In this document: positions 1-6,297 of the stretch, piece after piece | Layout: every line of letters begins with the position of its first letter | Numbering within the stretch: position 1 is the first letter of the stretch | Assembly (NCBI GenBank): GCA_944385645.1 | Contig: CALWYA010000070.1 | Location: forward strand, 1-7,649 | Length of the DNA: 7,649 nucleotides | Origin: an uncultured Oscillospiraceae bacterium | GTDB lineage: Bacteria; Bacillota; Clostridia; Oscillospirales; Oscillospiraceae | Reading direction: 5' to 3' | Made by a program: the position numbers and the translations under genes | Notes under the pieces: generated by a model | What the model was told of the DNA's origin: nothing | Seen by the model: the letters and a program-made list of their open reading frames with translations, nothing else | The model's database searches: none

Positions 1-663
1 GACATGGCGGTGGGCCTGGGGCGGATGCTGGGCTTCGAGTTCCTGCCCAACTTCAACTACCCCTACATCTCCAAAAGCATCACCGAGTTCTGGCGGCGGT
101 GGCACATCTCCCTGTCCACCTGGTTCCGGGAGTACCTGTACATCCCCCTGGGGGGCAACCGCTGCTCCAAGGGGCGATGGATGTTCAACCTGCTGGTGGT
201 GTGGGCGGCCACCGGCATCTGGCACGGGGCCAGCTGGAACTATCTGATCTGGGGCCTGTACTTCTTCGTGCTGCTCATGCTGGAGAAGTTCTTCCTGCTG
301 AAGGCCCTGGACCGGGCCCCCGCCCTGGTGGGCCACGTGTACACCCTGTTCTTCGTGCTGGTGAGTTGGGCCATCTTCGGCCTGGAGGACTTTACTCAGA
401 TGACCGCCTATCTCCGGGTCATGTTCGGTCTGGCGGGGGCCCCCCTGATCGACGGGGCCCTGGGCTACTACCTGACCTCCTACCTGCCCATCCTGTGCGT
501 GGCTGCCGTGGCCTCCACCCCCCTGGCCGCCGGAGCCTTCCGGAAGCTGCCCGCCCTCCCCGCCAAGGCGGTGGAGGCGGCGCTGATCGTCGCTGGGCTG
601 GTGGTGTGCACCGCCTATCTGGTGGACGGCACCTACAACCCCTTCCTCTACTTCCGTTTCTAA
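1..663 (+). CDS. MBOAT family O-acyltransferase, C-terminal part (gene starts left of window)
   Basis: This is the C-terminal 220 residues of a membrane-bound O-acyltransferase of the AlgI/DltB/PatA group, which passes acyl (usually acetyl) groups across the membrane to cell-surface glycopolymers. The reading frame is open to the left edge, so the ATG at position 4 is an internal Met. Family marks are FNYPYISKSITEFWRRWHIS (His codon 103-105), then LSTWFREYLYIPLGGNR, then TGIWHGASWNYLIWGLYF. The His of WHG (codon 223-225) matches the invariant MBOAT histidine. About five hydrophobic segments follow or overlap these motifs, as expected for the C-terminal half. The gene ends 13 bases before a DHHW-family gene, the usual two-gene arrangement in which the MBOAT protein moves acetyl groups and an AlgX/AlgJ-like partner finishes transfer outside. 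The acceptor polymer cannot be told from the sequence. The family call is firm; D-alanylation (DltB) is less likely because no dlt genes are visible and the partner is DHHW. Confidence 0.93.
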   Translation, partial: DMAVGLGRMLGFEFLPNFNYPYISKSITEFWRRWHISLSTWFREYLYIPLGGNRCSKGRWMFNLLVVWAATGIWHGASWNYLIWGLYFFVLLMLEKFFLLKALDRAPALVGHVYTLFFVLVSWAIFGLEDFTQMTAYLRVMFGLAGAPLIDGALGYYLTSYLPILCVAAVASTPLAAGAFRKLPALPAKAVEAALIVAGLVVCTAYLVDGTYNPFLYFRF

Positions 664-670
664 AGGAGGT
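664..670 (+). promoter_or_regulatory. Ribosome binding site of the DHHW gene
   Basis: AGGAGGT begins directly after the TAA stop of the MBOAT gene and lies 6 bases before the ATG at 677. It fixes that start and shows the two genes are translated from one message. Confidence 0.85.
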
Positions 671-676
671 CTCGCC

Positions 677-1837
677 ATGAGCAGCAAATACAGCAAATTC
701 CTCACCGGCCTCTTCTGCCTCTTCATCGGCGGGATGCTGCTGGTGAGCACCATCCTCCCCGACCGGGAGATGTCCGAGACGGAGAACCGCTATCTCCAGC
801 AGGCCCCCACCCTGAGCCTGGGGAACATCACCAACGGCACCTTCATGAGCCAGGCGGAGGACTACACCGCCGACCAGATCGTGGGCCGGGATTTCTGGGT
901 AGCCCTGAAGGCCTGGTGCGAGCGGATGAGCGGCAAGCAGGAGAACAACGGCGTCTACTTCGGCAAAGAGGACACCCTCCTCAACCGGGTGAGCGAACCG
1001 TCCTGGGAGGACACCCCCGCCCGGGGGGACACCCCCTTCCAGGCCGGGCTCAGCACCCGGCTGGACTATGTGGACGCCCTGGTGGGCAACGTGTCCGTCC
1101 CCGTGTATTTCGGGCTGATCCCCTCCTCCTCCACCGTGTGGGCCGACCGGCTCCCCGCCGGGGCCCCCACCGCCGACGAGCTGAGCTGGATCGAGCAGAT
1201 GTACTTTGCCACCGGCGCGTCCACCATCGACCTGGCGGGGGCCCTCCTGGCCCACAAGGGCGAGGACATCTACTACCGCACCGACCACCACTGGACCAGC
1301 CTGGGGGCCTTCTACGGGGCCAACGCCATCTTCGAGGCCCTGGGCCTGGAGCCCCTGGATCTGTCCGACTATGACAAGACCACCGTCGCCGACCAGTTCT
1401 ACGGCACCATCTACTCCACCTCCGGGGTGCGGTGGGTGCGGCCCGATTCCATCGACACCTACATCCCCGCCGACGGGGTCCACGTGACCTCCTGGTTCGG
1501 GGCCCAGCCCAGCGAGGGCAGCCTCTATGTGGACCACTACCTGTCCGTCAAGGACAAGTACTCCTACTTCCTTGGCGGCCAGCAGCAGCCCCTGTGCGTC
1601 ATCGAGAGCGACAAGGCCCCCGACGGCCCCAAGGTGCTGATCATCCGGGACTCCTACTCCGACTCCCTGGCCCCCTTCCTCACCGAGCGGTTCTCCGAGG
1701 TCCACCTGTTCGATCCCCGGAACAACCTCACCAGCGTGAAGGACTATGTGGCCCAGAACGACATCGACTCGGTGATCGTCCTGTACTCCTTCCAGAACTT
1801 CGCCACCGACCAGAACCTGTTCGTGCTGGGGCGGTGA
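677..1837 (+). CDS. DHHW family protein, AlgX/AlgJ-like SGNH-type acetyltransferase partner of the MBOAT protein
   Basis: A 386-residue protein with a short basic N-terminus and one hydrophobic segment (about residues 8-28), so it is probably anchored in the membrane or secreted with its body outside. It carries the hallmark YYRTDHHWTSLGAFYGANA: Asp203, His204, His205 and Trp206 give the DHHW family its name and include the Asp/His of the AlgX/AlgJ-type catalytic triad. Near the C-terminus LIIRDSYSDSLAPFL offers Ser326 (DSYS) as candidate nucleophile. SETENRYL (near residue 35) and the FW...GKQENNGVYFG stretch are also typical of the family. Length fits the family. By analogy with alginate O-acetylation in Pseudomonas, and PatA/PatB in Gram-positive bacteria, it would move acetyl groups from the MBOAT protein to a surface polysaccharide. 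It is co-transcribed with the MBOAT gene and followed by a terminator. The acceptor is unknown; the family call is strong and the catalytic role is inferred. Confidence 0.9.
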   Translation: MSSKYSKFLTGLFCLFIGGMLLVSTILPDREMSETENRYLQQAPTLSLGNITNGTFMSQAEDYTADQIVGRDFWVALKAWCERMSGKQENNGVYFGKEDTLLNRVSEPSWEDTPARGDTPFQAGLSTRLDYVDALVGNVSVPVYFGLIPSSSTVWADRLPAGAPTADELSWIEQMYFATGASTIDLAGALLAHKGEDIYYRTDHHWTSLGAFYGANAIFEALGLEPLDLSDYDKTTVADQFYGTIYSTSGVRWVRPDSIDTYIPADGVHVTSWFGAQPSEGSLYVDHYLSVKDKYSYFLGGQQQPLCVIESDKAPDGPKVLIIRDSYSDSLAPFLTERFSEVHLFDPRNNLTSVKDYVAQNDIDSVIVLYSFQNFATDQNLFVLGR

Positions 1838-1892
1838 GCGTCCGATTTCCCCTTCCAGCTTCATTTTAGTCTCCAACTGTTTCTCCCCGACT

Positions 1893-1933
1893 AAACGGCA
1901 GCGGCTCCCGCTCAGGAACCGCTGCCGTTTTTT
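1893..1933 (+). terminator. Rho-independent terminator after the MBOAT-DHHW operon
   Basis: A perfect 12-bp stem, AAACGGCAGCGG (1893-1904) with CCGCTGCCGTTT (1919-1930), encloses a 14-base loop and runs into a T tract (TTTTTT at 1928-1933). It lies 55 bases after the stop of the DHHW gene and ends that operon. The A-rich left edge might also allow weak termination on the other strand, but no - strand gene needs it. Confidence 0.9.
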
Positions 1934-1961
1934 CTTCTATGGCGCAGAAAAAGTGATGTTC

Positions 1962-1989
1962 ATTTTTCATCAATTTTTGATTTTTCATC
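1962..1989. repeat. Pair of 10-bp direct repeats flanking a small palindrome
   Basis: ATTTTTCATC occurs at 1962-1971 and again at 1980-1989. Between and overlapping the copies is the inverted repeat ATCAA-TTT-TTGAT (1969-1981). The second copy abuts the candidate -35 box (1990-1995) of the transporter gene, so this could be an operator or UP-like element. The tract is AT-rich, so chance is a real alternative. Confidence 0.4.
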
Positions 1990-2018
1990 TTGACAGCCGC
2001 TTGCATTTTTTGTGAGAT
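1990..2018 (+). promoter_or_regulatory. Tentative sigma-70/sigma-A promoter for the GltS-like gene
   Basis: A perfect TTGACA (1990-1995) is followed after 17 bases by TGAGAT (2013-2018), a poor -10 match (3 of 6). It sits in the only AT-rich gap before the gene. Transcription would start near 2025, giving a leader of about 108 bases. The -35 is convincing; the -10 is not. Confidence 0.35.
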
Positions 2019-2032
2019 TTCAATTCGCTGGG

Positions 2033-2086
2033 CTTTTTTTCCCGAGAGAAAAAAAGTGCTCTGATCTCGATTGGAGAGGGAGATCA
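2033..2086 (+). promoter_or_regulatory. Two consecutive hairpins in the leader of the GltS-like gene
   Basis: The first is a perfect 9-bp inverted repeat, CTTTTTTTC (2033-2041) and GAAAAAAAG (2048-2056), with a 6-base loop. The second is TGATCTC (2062-2068) and GAGATCA (2080-2086) around an 11-base loop. Both lie between the tentative promoter and the ribosome binding site. They could be an operator, an RNA element or chance pairing. I do not recognise a known riboswitch class here. Confidence 0.4.
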
Positions 2087-2117
2087 TTCCACGGCATATC
2101 AGCAAATTCTCAAGTTT

Positions 2118-2124
2118 GAAAGGA
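2118..2124 (+). promoter_or_regulatory. Ribosome binding site of the GltS-like gene
   Basis: GAAAGGA ends 8 bases before the ATG at 2133. It is a moderate Shine-Dalgarno sequence and supports that start. Confidence 0.6.
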
Positions 2125-2132
2125 CACACGCT

Positions 2133-3032
2133 ATGACATTTGAAGTAATCGATTCACTGTTCACGGTGTCGCTGAACAGCACTGTCACGCTGGCCCTGGC
2201 GGCCATTCTGCTGTTGATCGGCGGCGCCATCCGGGACCGGGTACCGGTCCTCGCCCGCTTCTGCATCCCCGCCCCGGTGATCGGCGGCACCCTGTTCGTG
2301 GTACTCAACCTGATCCTCACCCTGACCGGGGTCATGAAGTTCCAGTTTGACGTCGCCCTGCAGGATGTGTTCATGCTGGCCTTCTTCACCACCGTGGGTC
2401 TGGGCGCCTCCCTGCGGGTGCTGATCACCGGCGGCAAGCTGTTTATCATCTACTGGCTGGTCAACGTGGTCATCACCGTCCTCCAGACGGGGATCGGCGT
2501 GGGCGTGGGCGGCCTGGTGGGCCTGGACGCAGCCTACGGCATCGTCTCCGGCCCGGTGGCCCTGGTGGGCGGCCACGGCGGCGCCACCTCTTATGGCGAT
2601 ACCTTCCAGGACATGGGCTACGCCGGCGCGCAGCTGGTGGGCCTGACCGCCGCCACCTTCGGCCTGGTGGTGGCCAACCTCACCGGAGGCCCCCTGGGCC
2701 GGCGTCTGATCGAGCGCTATCACCTGACCCCCAGCAACGACGACACCTTCCACGTGGACATCAGCGACTACGAGCAGAAGGAGACGGTGGAGCTCAACTA
2801 TGACAACGTCATGAAGAACCTGACCGTCCTGTTCGTCAGCATGGCCCTGGGCTCCATGCTGGTCACCGGGATCAGCAACTTCCGCTGCCTGGTCCCTGGT
2901 AATCAAACCGCGCCCTGGGCTCCATGCTGGTCACCGGGATCAGCAACCTGCTCAACACGCTCTTTGAACTGGAGGTCTCCATCCCCACCTATGTGGGCTC
3001 CATGTTCTTCGCGGTGCTGGTGCGCAATCTGA
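2133..3032 (+). CDS. N-terminal fragment of the broken GltS-like transporter
   Basis: As read, translation from the ATG at 2133 gives 299 residues. Residues 1-249 are genuine GltS sequence: the first transport domain with its GGHGGA motif, the acidic central linker around DISDYEQKETVELNYDNV, and the start of the next membrane helix. The last 50 residues come from the inserted bases and the wrong frame. They are Trp-, Pro- and Ser-rich and resemble nothing in the family. The frame stops at TGA 3030-3032. Confidence 0.6.
   Translation: MTFEVIDSLFTVSLNSTVTLALAAILLLIGGAIRDRVPVLARFCIPAPVIGGTLFVVLNLILTLTGVMKFQFDVALQDVFMLAFFTTVGLGASLRVLITGGKLFIIYWLVNVVITVLQTGIGVGVGGLVGLDAAYGIVSGPVALVGGHGGATSYGDTFQDMGYAGAQLVGLTAATFGLVVANLTGGPLGRRLIERYHLTPSNDDTFHVDISDYEQKETVELNYDNVMKNLTVLFVSMALGSMLVTGISNFRCLVPGNQTAPWAPCWSPGSATCSTRSLNWRSPSPPMWAPCSSRCWCAI
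2844..2947 (+). repeat. 36-bp exact direct repeat at 68-bp spacing that breaks gltS
   Basis: Bases 2844-2879 and 2912-2947 are identical over 36 bases, separated by 32 bases of sequence (2880-2911) with no counterpart in the restored gene or elsewhere that I can see in the window. The absence of any mismatch points to a very recent event or an assembly artefact. The 32-base spacer itself has a small repeat, CTGGT twice (2889-2893 and 2896-2900). Confidence 0.9.
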
Positions 3033-3460
3033 ACGACAAGTTCAAGTTCTATCAGTTCAGCCTGAGCTTTAACGACAGCGTGGGCGACGTGGCCCTGGGC
3101 ATCTACCTGAGCATGGCCCTGATGGGCATGAACCTGCTGGACCTGGTGGGGCTGGCCGGGCCGCTGCTGATCGTGCTGTGTGTCCAGTCCGTGTTCCTGC
3201 TCCTGCTCACCTACTTCGTCATCTTCCGCATTCTGGGCAAGAACTACGACGCGGCGGTCATGTGCGCCGGCCTGATCGGCCACGACCTGGGCTCCACCCC
3301 CACCGCGGTGGCCAACATGACCACCATCCAGTCGCGGTACGGCCCCTCCCGGAAGGCCATGATCATCGTCCCCATTATCGGGGCCTTCCTGATCGACGTG
3401 TTCTATCAGCCCTTCGTGGTCTGGTTCATCAGCGCCTTCGTACCCAACCTGGCAGCCTGA
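2924..3460 (+). CDS. C-terminal fragment of the broken GltS-like transporter
   Basis: The second frame can start at the ATG at 2924, inside the second repeat copy, and gives 178 residues equal to residues 242-419 of the restored transporter. It holds the second transport domain with GHDLGSTPTAVANM. No Shine-Dalgarno sequence precedes this ATG, so independent translation is doubtful; reading it as the displaced 3' part of one gene is better. Confidence 0.5.
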   Translation: MLVTGISNLLNTLFELEVSIPTYVGSMFFAVLVRNLNDKFKFYQFSLSFNDSVGDVALGIYLSMALMGMNLLDLVGLAGPLLIVLCVQSVFLLLLTYFVIFRILGKNYDAAVMCAGLIGHDLGSTPTAVANMTTIQSRYGPSRKAMIIVPIIGAFLIDVFYQPFVVWFISAFVPNLAA

Positions 3461-3521
3461 GACCCCGTCCGCGCGCAGTCAACATTTTTCCGCTGATCCC
3501 AGCACTCTCCCAACCGAACCG

Positions 3522-3570
3522 AAAATCCAGCGGGACCCGCCTGAATGGCGGGCCCCGCTGGATTATTTTT
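3522..3570. terminator. Terminator between convergent genes, probably bidirectional
   Basis: AATCCAGCGGG (3524-3534) pairs with CCCGCTGGATT (3554-3564), and after one mismatch CCCGCC (3536-3541) pairs with GGCGGG (3547-3552) around the loop TGAAT. On the + strand it runs into ATTTTT (3565-3570) and ends gltS. On the - strand it is followed by TTTTC, giving a weaker terminator for the SLH esterase gene ending at 3601. Confidence 0.9.
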
Positions 3571-3600
3571 GCGCGTGTTTTGGACTATCTCAGGACGGTC

Positions 3601-6177
3601 TTACTCCAGGACCACCGCGTCGTCCTCGGCAAAGGCGGAGGCGCTGTAGTACCGGGTGATGGTGCCGTCATCGTTGACCACAAAGCTGAAGTGCTCCATG
3701 AAGTCCCACAGAATGGGCATCTCATAGGGGCTGCAGTTGTGGGAGCGCAGGGTGGTGAAGCCGTACTGGACCACGGAGATGCCGTCGCCGTTCTCCCAGG
3801 TGTACACGTTGATCCGCCCGTCCTCATAGGAGGCGTCGGCGTCCGCGGCAGTGCCCAGGTCGGTATCCACCACGCCGTTGACCTCGAACAGGTAGTTGAT
3901 CCACTCCTGGGTAATGGCAGAGCCCCACAGGTCGGGCATCAGATTGCCCAGGTCGGCCTGGCCCACGATCAGGAAGTCGGGGATGGACTGGTTGGCGCAC
4001 TCCGGCAGACCGCTGTCATCGCTGGGATCGGTGATAGCGGAGGTGGAGCCGGCGGCGGCATAGAACTCGGGGTTGGTCAGAGCGAAGCCCTGGGTGGCCA
4101 TGGAGCCGGCGGACTGGCCGGAACCGTAGATCCGGGTGAAGTCCAGATCGGCATAGGTGCCGTCAACCTGCTCCTTCAGGATGGTGAGCAGAGAATTGTA
4201 GAAGATGTCGGAGTCGGCGTGAGAGACGCTGCTGGGGCTGGCGCTGTAGGTCTCACACACAAACACCAGGGCGATGCCCTCCCGGTCGGCGACCTGCCAC
4301 CACAGAGTGGAGTCCATAAAGATGGAGTCGGTCTGGCTGTTGCCGGGGTAGATGACCAGAATGGGCAGCTCCTGGCCCTCGAAGCCCTCGGGCACATACA
4401 TGATGTACTCCCGGGGATCCCACAGGCCGTCGCCGCTGTTGTCGCTGAAGGCGATGACGCCCACCTGGACGGTGCCGTGGCCGTCAACGGCCACATCCGC
4501 CTGGGCCAGGATCTGGGTGCCGTCGCTGAGGGTCTGCTGGACCTTGCCCTCCTTGGCGATCTGCTGCGCCTCCACCCGGGCGGCGGTGTAGTCCAGGCGA
4601 TAGGTCAGGGCGTTGGAGTAGGCGAAGGTGTTGTCATAGCGGGTGTAGATGGCCAGGAAGGCGTAGATCTCGGCGGCGGTGGGCTCCTCGCCGGTCACCT
4701 TCACCTGGGAGATGCCGTACTGGGCGTCCTCAGGCAGCTGGGAATTGGCAAAATCGGTGGCGATGGCGTCAGAGCTCTTGGACTGATAGTACACGCCCTC
4801 GCTGTCGGCGGCAGCCACGCAGTCGTTGGCGGTCTTCCAGTAGTCCATGCTGGCCTCGTCGGCGGTGCCGGCGAACCAGGTGGGCACGGGCACGTCAGCC
4901 TTGGAGATCTGCTCCATATTGCACGCCTCCAGGGCGGCCAGGAACTCCTCGTTGGTGTCGAAGCACTGGCCGTAGCCGCTGGTGTTCTCGCCGGTGTACA
5001 GCACGCTGCCGGCCTCGGCCAGGGCGGCCTCACCGGCGGAGGCCCCGTTCACGAAAGCCTGGCTGATGACGAAGATGGGGTTCTCGGCGGACCAGATCTC
5101 CAGGGCGGCGGCACCCTGGCCATAGCCCACCAGGTAGAACTCGCCGAAGGTGGAGAACACATTGACGCCGGAGGTGTTGTTGCCGCTGCGCACAAAGGCC
5201 ATGGCGGCGTTCACGTAGGCCTTCTCGGTGGCCGCGTCGGCCCAGCCGTTCGCGCCGGGCTCCAGCACGTACAGGCCCTCGCCCTTCTCATTCATCAGGT
5301 CGATCCAGCCCTCGTCCTCCAGGAACTGCTGGGTGTCCACCCCGTCGGGGACGGCCACCACGGTGAAGTAGGAGCGGATGGAGGCTTCGGGAGAGATGTA
5401 CACGGTGACGGTGCGGCCGTCGTCCATCTGGCCGTTGCCGTCCACGTCGATGTTCTTGGTGAACCAGCCGGTCAGAGGCAGCTGGGCCGCCTGAGACCAA
5501 TCCTTCTCCAGGGTGGTCACGGTGTCCAGGTCCACCCCGCCCAGCTCGTACAGCCGCACGGCCAGACCAGCGGCGTCAGCCCGGGTCACAGTGGCCTTGG
5601 GGGCCAGAGCGCCGTCCACCGGCTCCATGATCCCGGTGGCCAGAGCCCAGGACATGGCGTCGTGAGCCCAGCTGTCCAGCTGGTCGGCGTCGGCATAGCC
5701 GGCCAGGTTGGCGGAGGCGGTGATCTCCTCCCCCTTATAGGTCTCGGCAAAGCTGGCGGCCATCACAGCCAGCTCCTGACGGCTGATGGTGCGGGTGACG
5801 CCGAAGCTGCCGTCGGTATAGCCGGCGGCAATGCCCTGGTCCACCGCCCAGGTGGCCGCCTGCGCGAACCAGTCGCCCGCCTTCACGTCGGTGAAGGCGT
5901 CCCGGCCGTCCACGGCGGGCTGCCCGGCCATCTTGTACAGCATGGTGGCCCACATGGCCCGGTTGATCTCGCTGGCGGTGTCAAACTGGGTGTCGCTGAC
6001 GCCGGCCATCAGGCCGTACTTGTTGGCCTGCATCACGTCCTCATAATAGGGGGCGTCCAGAGCCACGTCGGCGAACTTCTGGGCCGGCTCATAGGCGGCG
6101 GCGCCGGGGATGACCATGGCCGCGGCCATGGCGGCGGCGGTGATGACGGATGCCAGCTTTTTGCTCATCTTGTTCAT
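3601..6177 (-). CDS. Secreted SLH-domain protein with tandem alpha/beta-hydrolase modules (PHB depolymerase/feruloyl esterase-like)
   Basis: An 858-residue surface protein. Residues 1-28 are a signal peptide (basic MNKMSKK, Ala-rich core, probable cut after GAAA). Three SLH domains follow at about 35-84, 95-147 and 161-212, with NRAMW, SRQEL and TRADA at the usual TRAE position; SLH domains hold proteins on secondary cell-wall polysaccharide. Module A (about 230-455) resembles an esterase fold but has GYGQGA, with Gln354 where Ser is expected; an Asp440 motif (AGTADEAS) remains and I see no clear catalytic His. Module B (about 565-858) looks active: GSGQSAGS with Ser689, VGQADLGN with Asp742 and LRSHNCSP with His813 form a plausible triad in the order of PHB depolymerase-type esterases. 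Asp-rich loops (residues 244-253 and 579-587) precede the hydrolase core of each module and may bind calcium. The start at 6177 is chosen for its ribosome binding site and signal peptide. It has its own promoter and a tandem paralogue upstream. The substrate is unknown; an ester in plant fibre or glycans is possible. Confidence 0.88.
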   Translation of the reverse strand: MNKMSKKLASVITAAAMAAAMVIPGAAAYEPAQKFADVALDAPYYEDVMQANKYGLMAGVSDTQFDTASEINRAMWATMLYKMAGQPAVDGRDAFTDVKAGDWFAQAATWAVDQGIAAGYTDGSFGVTRTISRQELAVMAASFAETYKGEEITASANLAGYADADQLDSWAHDAMSWALATGIMEPVDGALAPKATVTRADAAGLAVRLYELGGVDLDTVTTLEKDWSQAAQLPLTGWFTKNIDVDGNGQMDDGRTVTVYISPEASIRSYFTVVAVPDGVDTQQFLEDEGWIDLMNEKGEGLYVLEPGANGWADAATEKAYVNAAMAFVRSGNNTSGVNVFSTFGEFYLVGYGQGAAALEIWSAENPIFVISQAFVNGASAGEAALAEAGSVLYTGENTSGYGQCFDTNEEFLAALEACNMEQISKADVPVPTWFAGTADEASMDYWKTANDCVAAADSEGVYYQSKSSDAIATDFANSQLPEDAQYGISQVKVTGEEPTAAEIYAFLAIYTRYDNTFAYSNALTYRLDYTAARVEAQQIAKEGKVQQTLSDGTQILAQADVAVDGHGTVQVGVIAFSDNSGDGLWDPREYIMYVPEGFEGQELPILVIYPGNSQTDSIFMDSTLWWQVADREGIALVFVCETYSASPSSVSHADSDIFYNSLLTILKEQVDGTYADLDFTRIYGSGQSAGSMATQGFALTNPEFYAAAGSTSAITDPSDDSGLPECANQSIPDFLIVGQADLGNLMPDLWGSAITQEWINYLFEVNGVVDTDLGTAADADASYEDGRINVYTWENGDGISVVQYGFTTLRSHNCSPYEMPILWDFMEHFSFVVNDDGTITRYYSASAFAEDDAVVLE

Positions 6178-6187
6178 ACGATTCTTT

Positions 6188-6193
6188 CCTCCT
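6188..6193 (-). promoter_or_regulatory. Ribosome binding site that fixes the SLH esterase start
   Basis: On the - strand AGGAGG (6193 down to 6188) lies 10 bases before the ATG at 6177. It supports this start over the Met codon ending at 6234, which would place the signal peptide 19 residues inside the protein, and over the second Met at 6168. Confidence 0.85.
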
Positions 6194-6263
6194 CTGTTTT
6201 TTGGTTTGGAGCTGGGGCAGCGCGCGGGCATCACCTCCGATCGTGCGGCCTATTGGTCGCTTT

Positions 6264-6290
6264 CGACAATTTCCCCAAAAGAAATTGTTG
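6264..6290 (-). promoter_or_regulatory. Hairpin or operator at the predicted transcript start of the SLH esterase gene
   Basis: ACAATTTC (6266-6273) and GAAATTGT (6281-6288) form a perfect 8-bp inverted repeat with a 7-base loop. It extends to 10 bp (6264-6290) if one G-T pair is allowed. It begins right at the expected start of transcription (about 6291 on the - strand), so it is either a 5'-end RNA hairpin or a repressor site. Confidence 0.5.
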
Positions 6291-6297
6291 ATATTTT

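Larger units (their letters stand above)
2133..3460 (+). pseudogene. gltS: Sodium/glutamate symporter GltS, frameshifted by a 68-bp insertion
   Basis: The two halves together form a GltS-family (ESS) sodium:glutamate symporter of the inner membrane. The N-terminal half has VGLGASLRVLITGGKLF and a re-entrant-loop motif GGHGGA (His148). The C-terminal half has the matching GHDLGSTPTAVANM (His361 in the restored protein) and ends with a hydrophobic run. This two-fold repeated pattern is typical of GltS. The reading frame breaks after residue 249. An exact copy of 2844-2879 recurs at 2912-2947, 68 bases on, and 68 is not a multiple of 3. Deleting 68 bases (for example 2880-2947) restores one frame of 419 residues, close to the roughly 400 residues of known GltS, with the natural order MALGSMLVTGISNLLNTLFE. 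The break falls in the first membrane segment of the second half, so neither fragment should transport by itself. It could be a true recent mutation, a switchable repeat or an assembly error; the rest of the gene shows no decay. Confidence 0.85.

Noticed and set aside
419..1876. Open frame of 485 codons on the - strand, opposite the MBOAT and DHHW genes
   Set aside because: It is antisense to two well-supported genes, Gly/Val/Gln-rich without family motifs, and has no upstream ribosome binding site.
1865..1895. Inverted repeat TTTAGTC / GACTAAA overlapping the left edge of the operon terminator
   Set aside because: It could compete with the terminator stem as an antiterminator, but it is only 7 bp with a 17-base loop and competes with just three bases of a 12-bp GC-rich stem, so it is probably chance.
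2154..2906. Open frame of 250 codons on the - strand, opposite gltS
   Set aside because: It is composed mostly of His, Gln, Gly and Asp as the complement of membrane-protein codons; no recognisable protein.
2880..2911. The 32-base spacer in gltS as a small mobile element
   Set aside because: It has no terminal inverted repeats and is far too short for an insertion sequence; the flanking 36-bp identity is much longer than a target-site duplication.
6178..6234. Upstream start at 6234 for the SLH esterase
   Set aside because: It would add 19 polar residues before the signal peptide and read through the AGGAGG ribosome binding site; the ATG at 6177 fits better.
3178..6291. Open frame of 1037 codons on the + strand, opposite the SLH esterase
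   Set aside because: It is a shadow of the - strand gene caused by GC-rich third positions. Its translation is low-complexity Gly/Val/His-rich sequence with no domain, it overlaps the end of gltS and crosses the terminator at 3522-3570, while the - strand reads clear signal peptide, SLH and esterase motifs.
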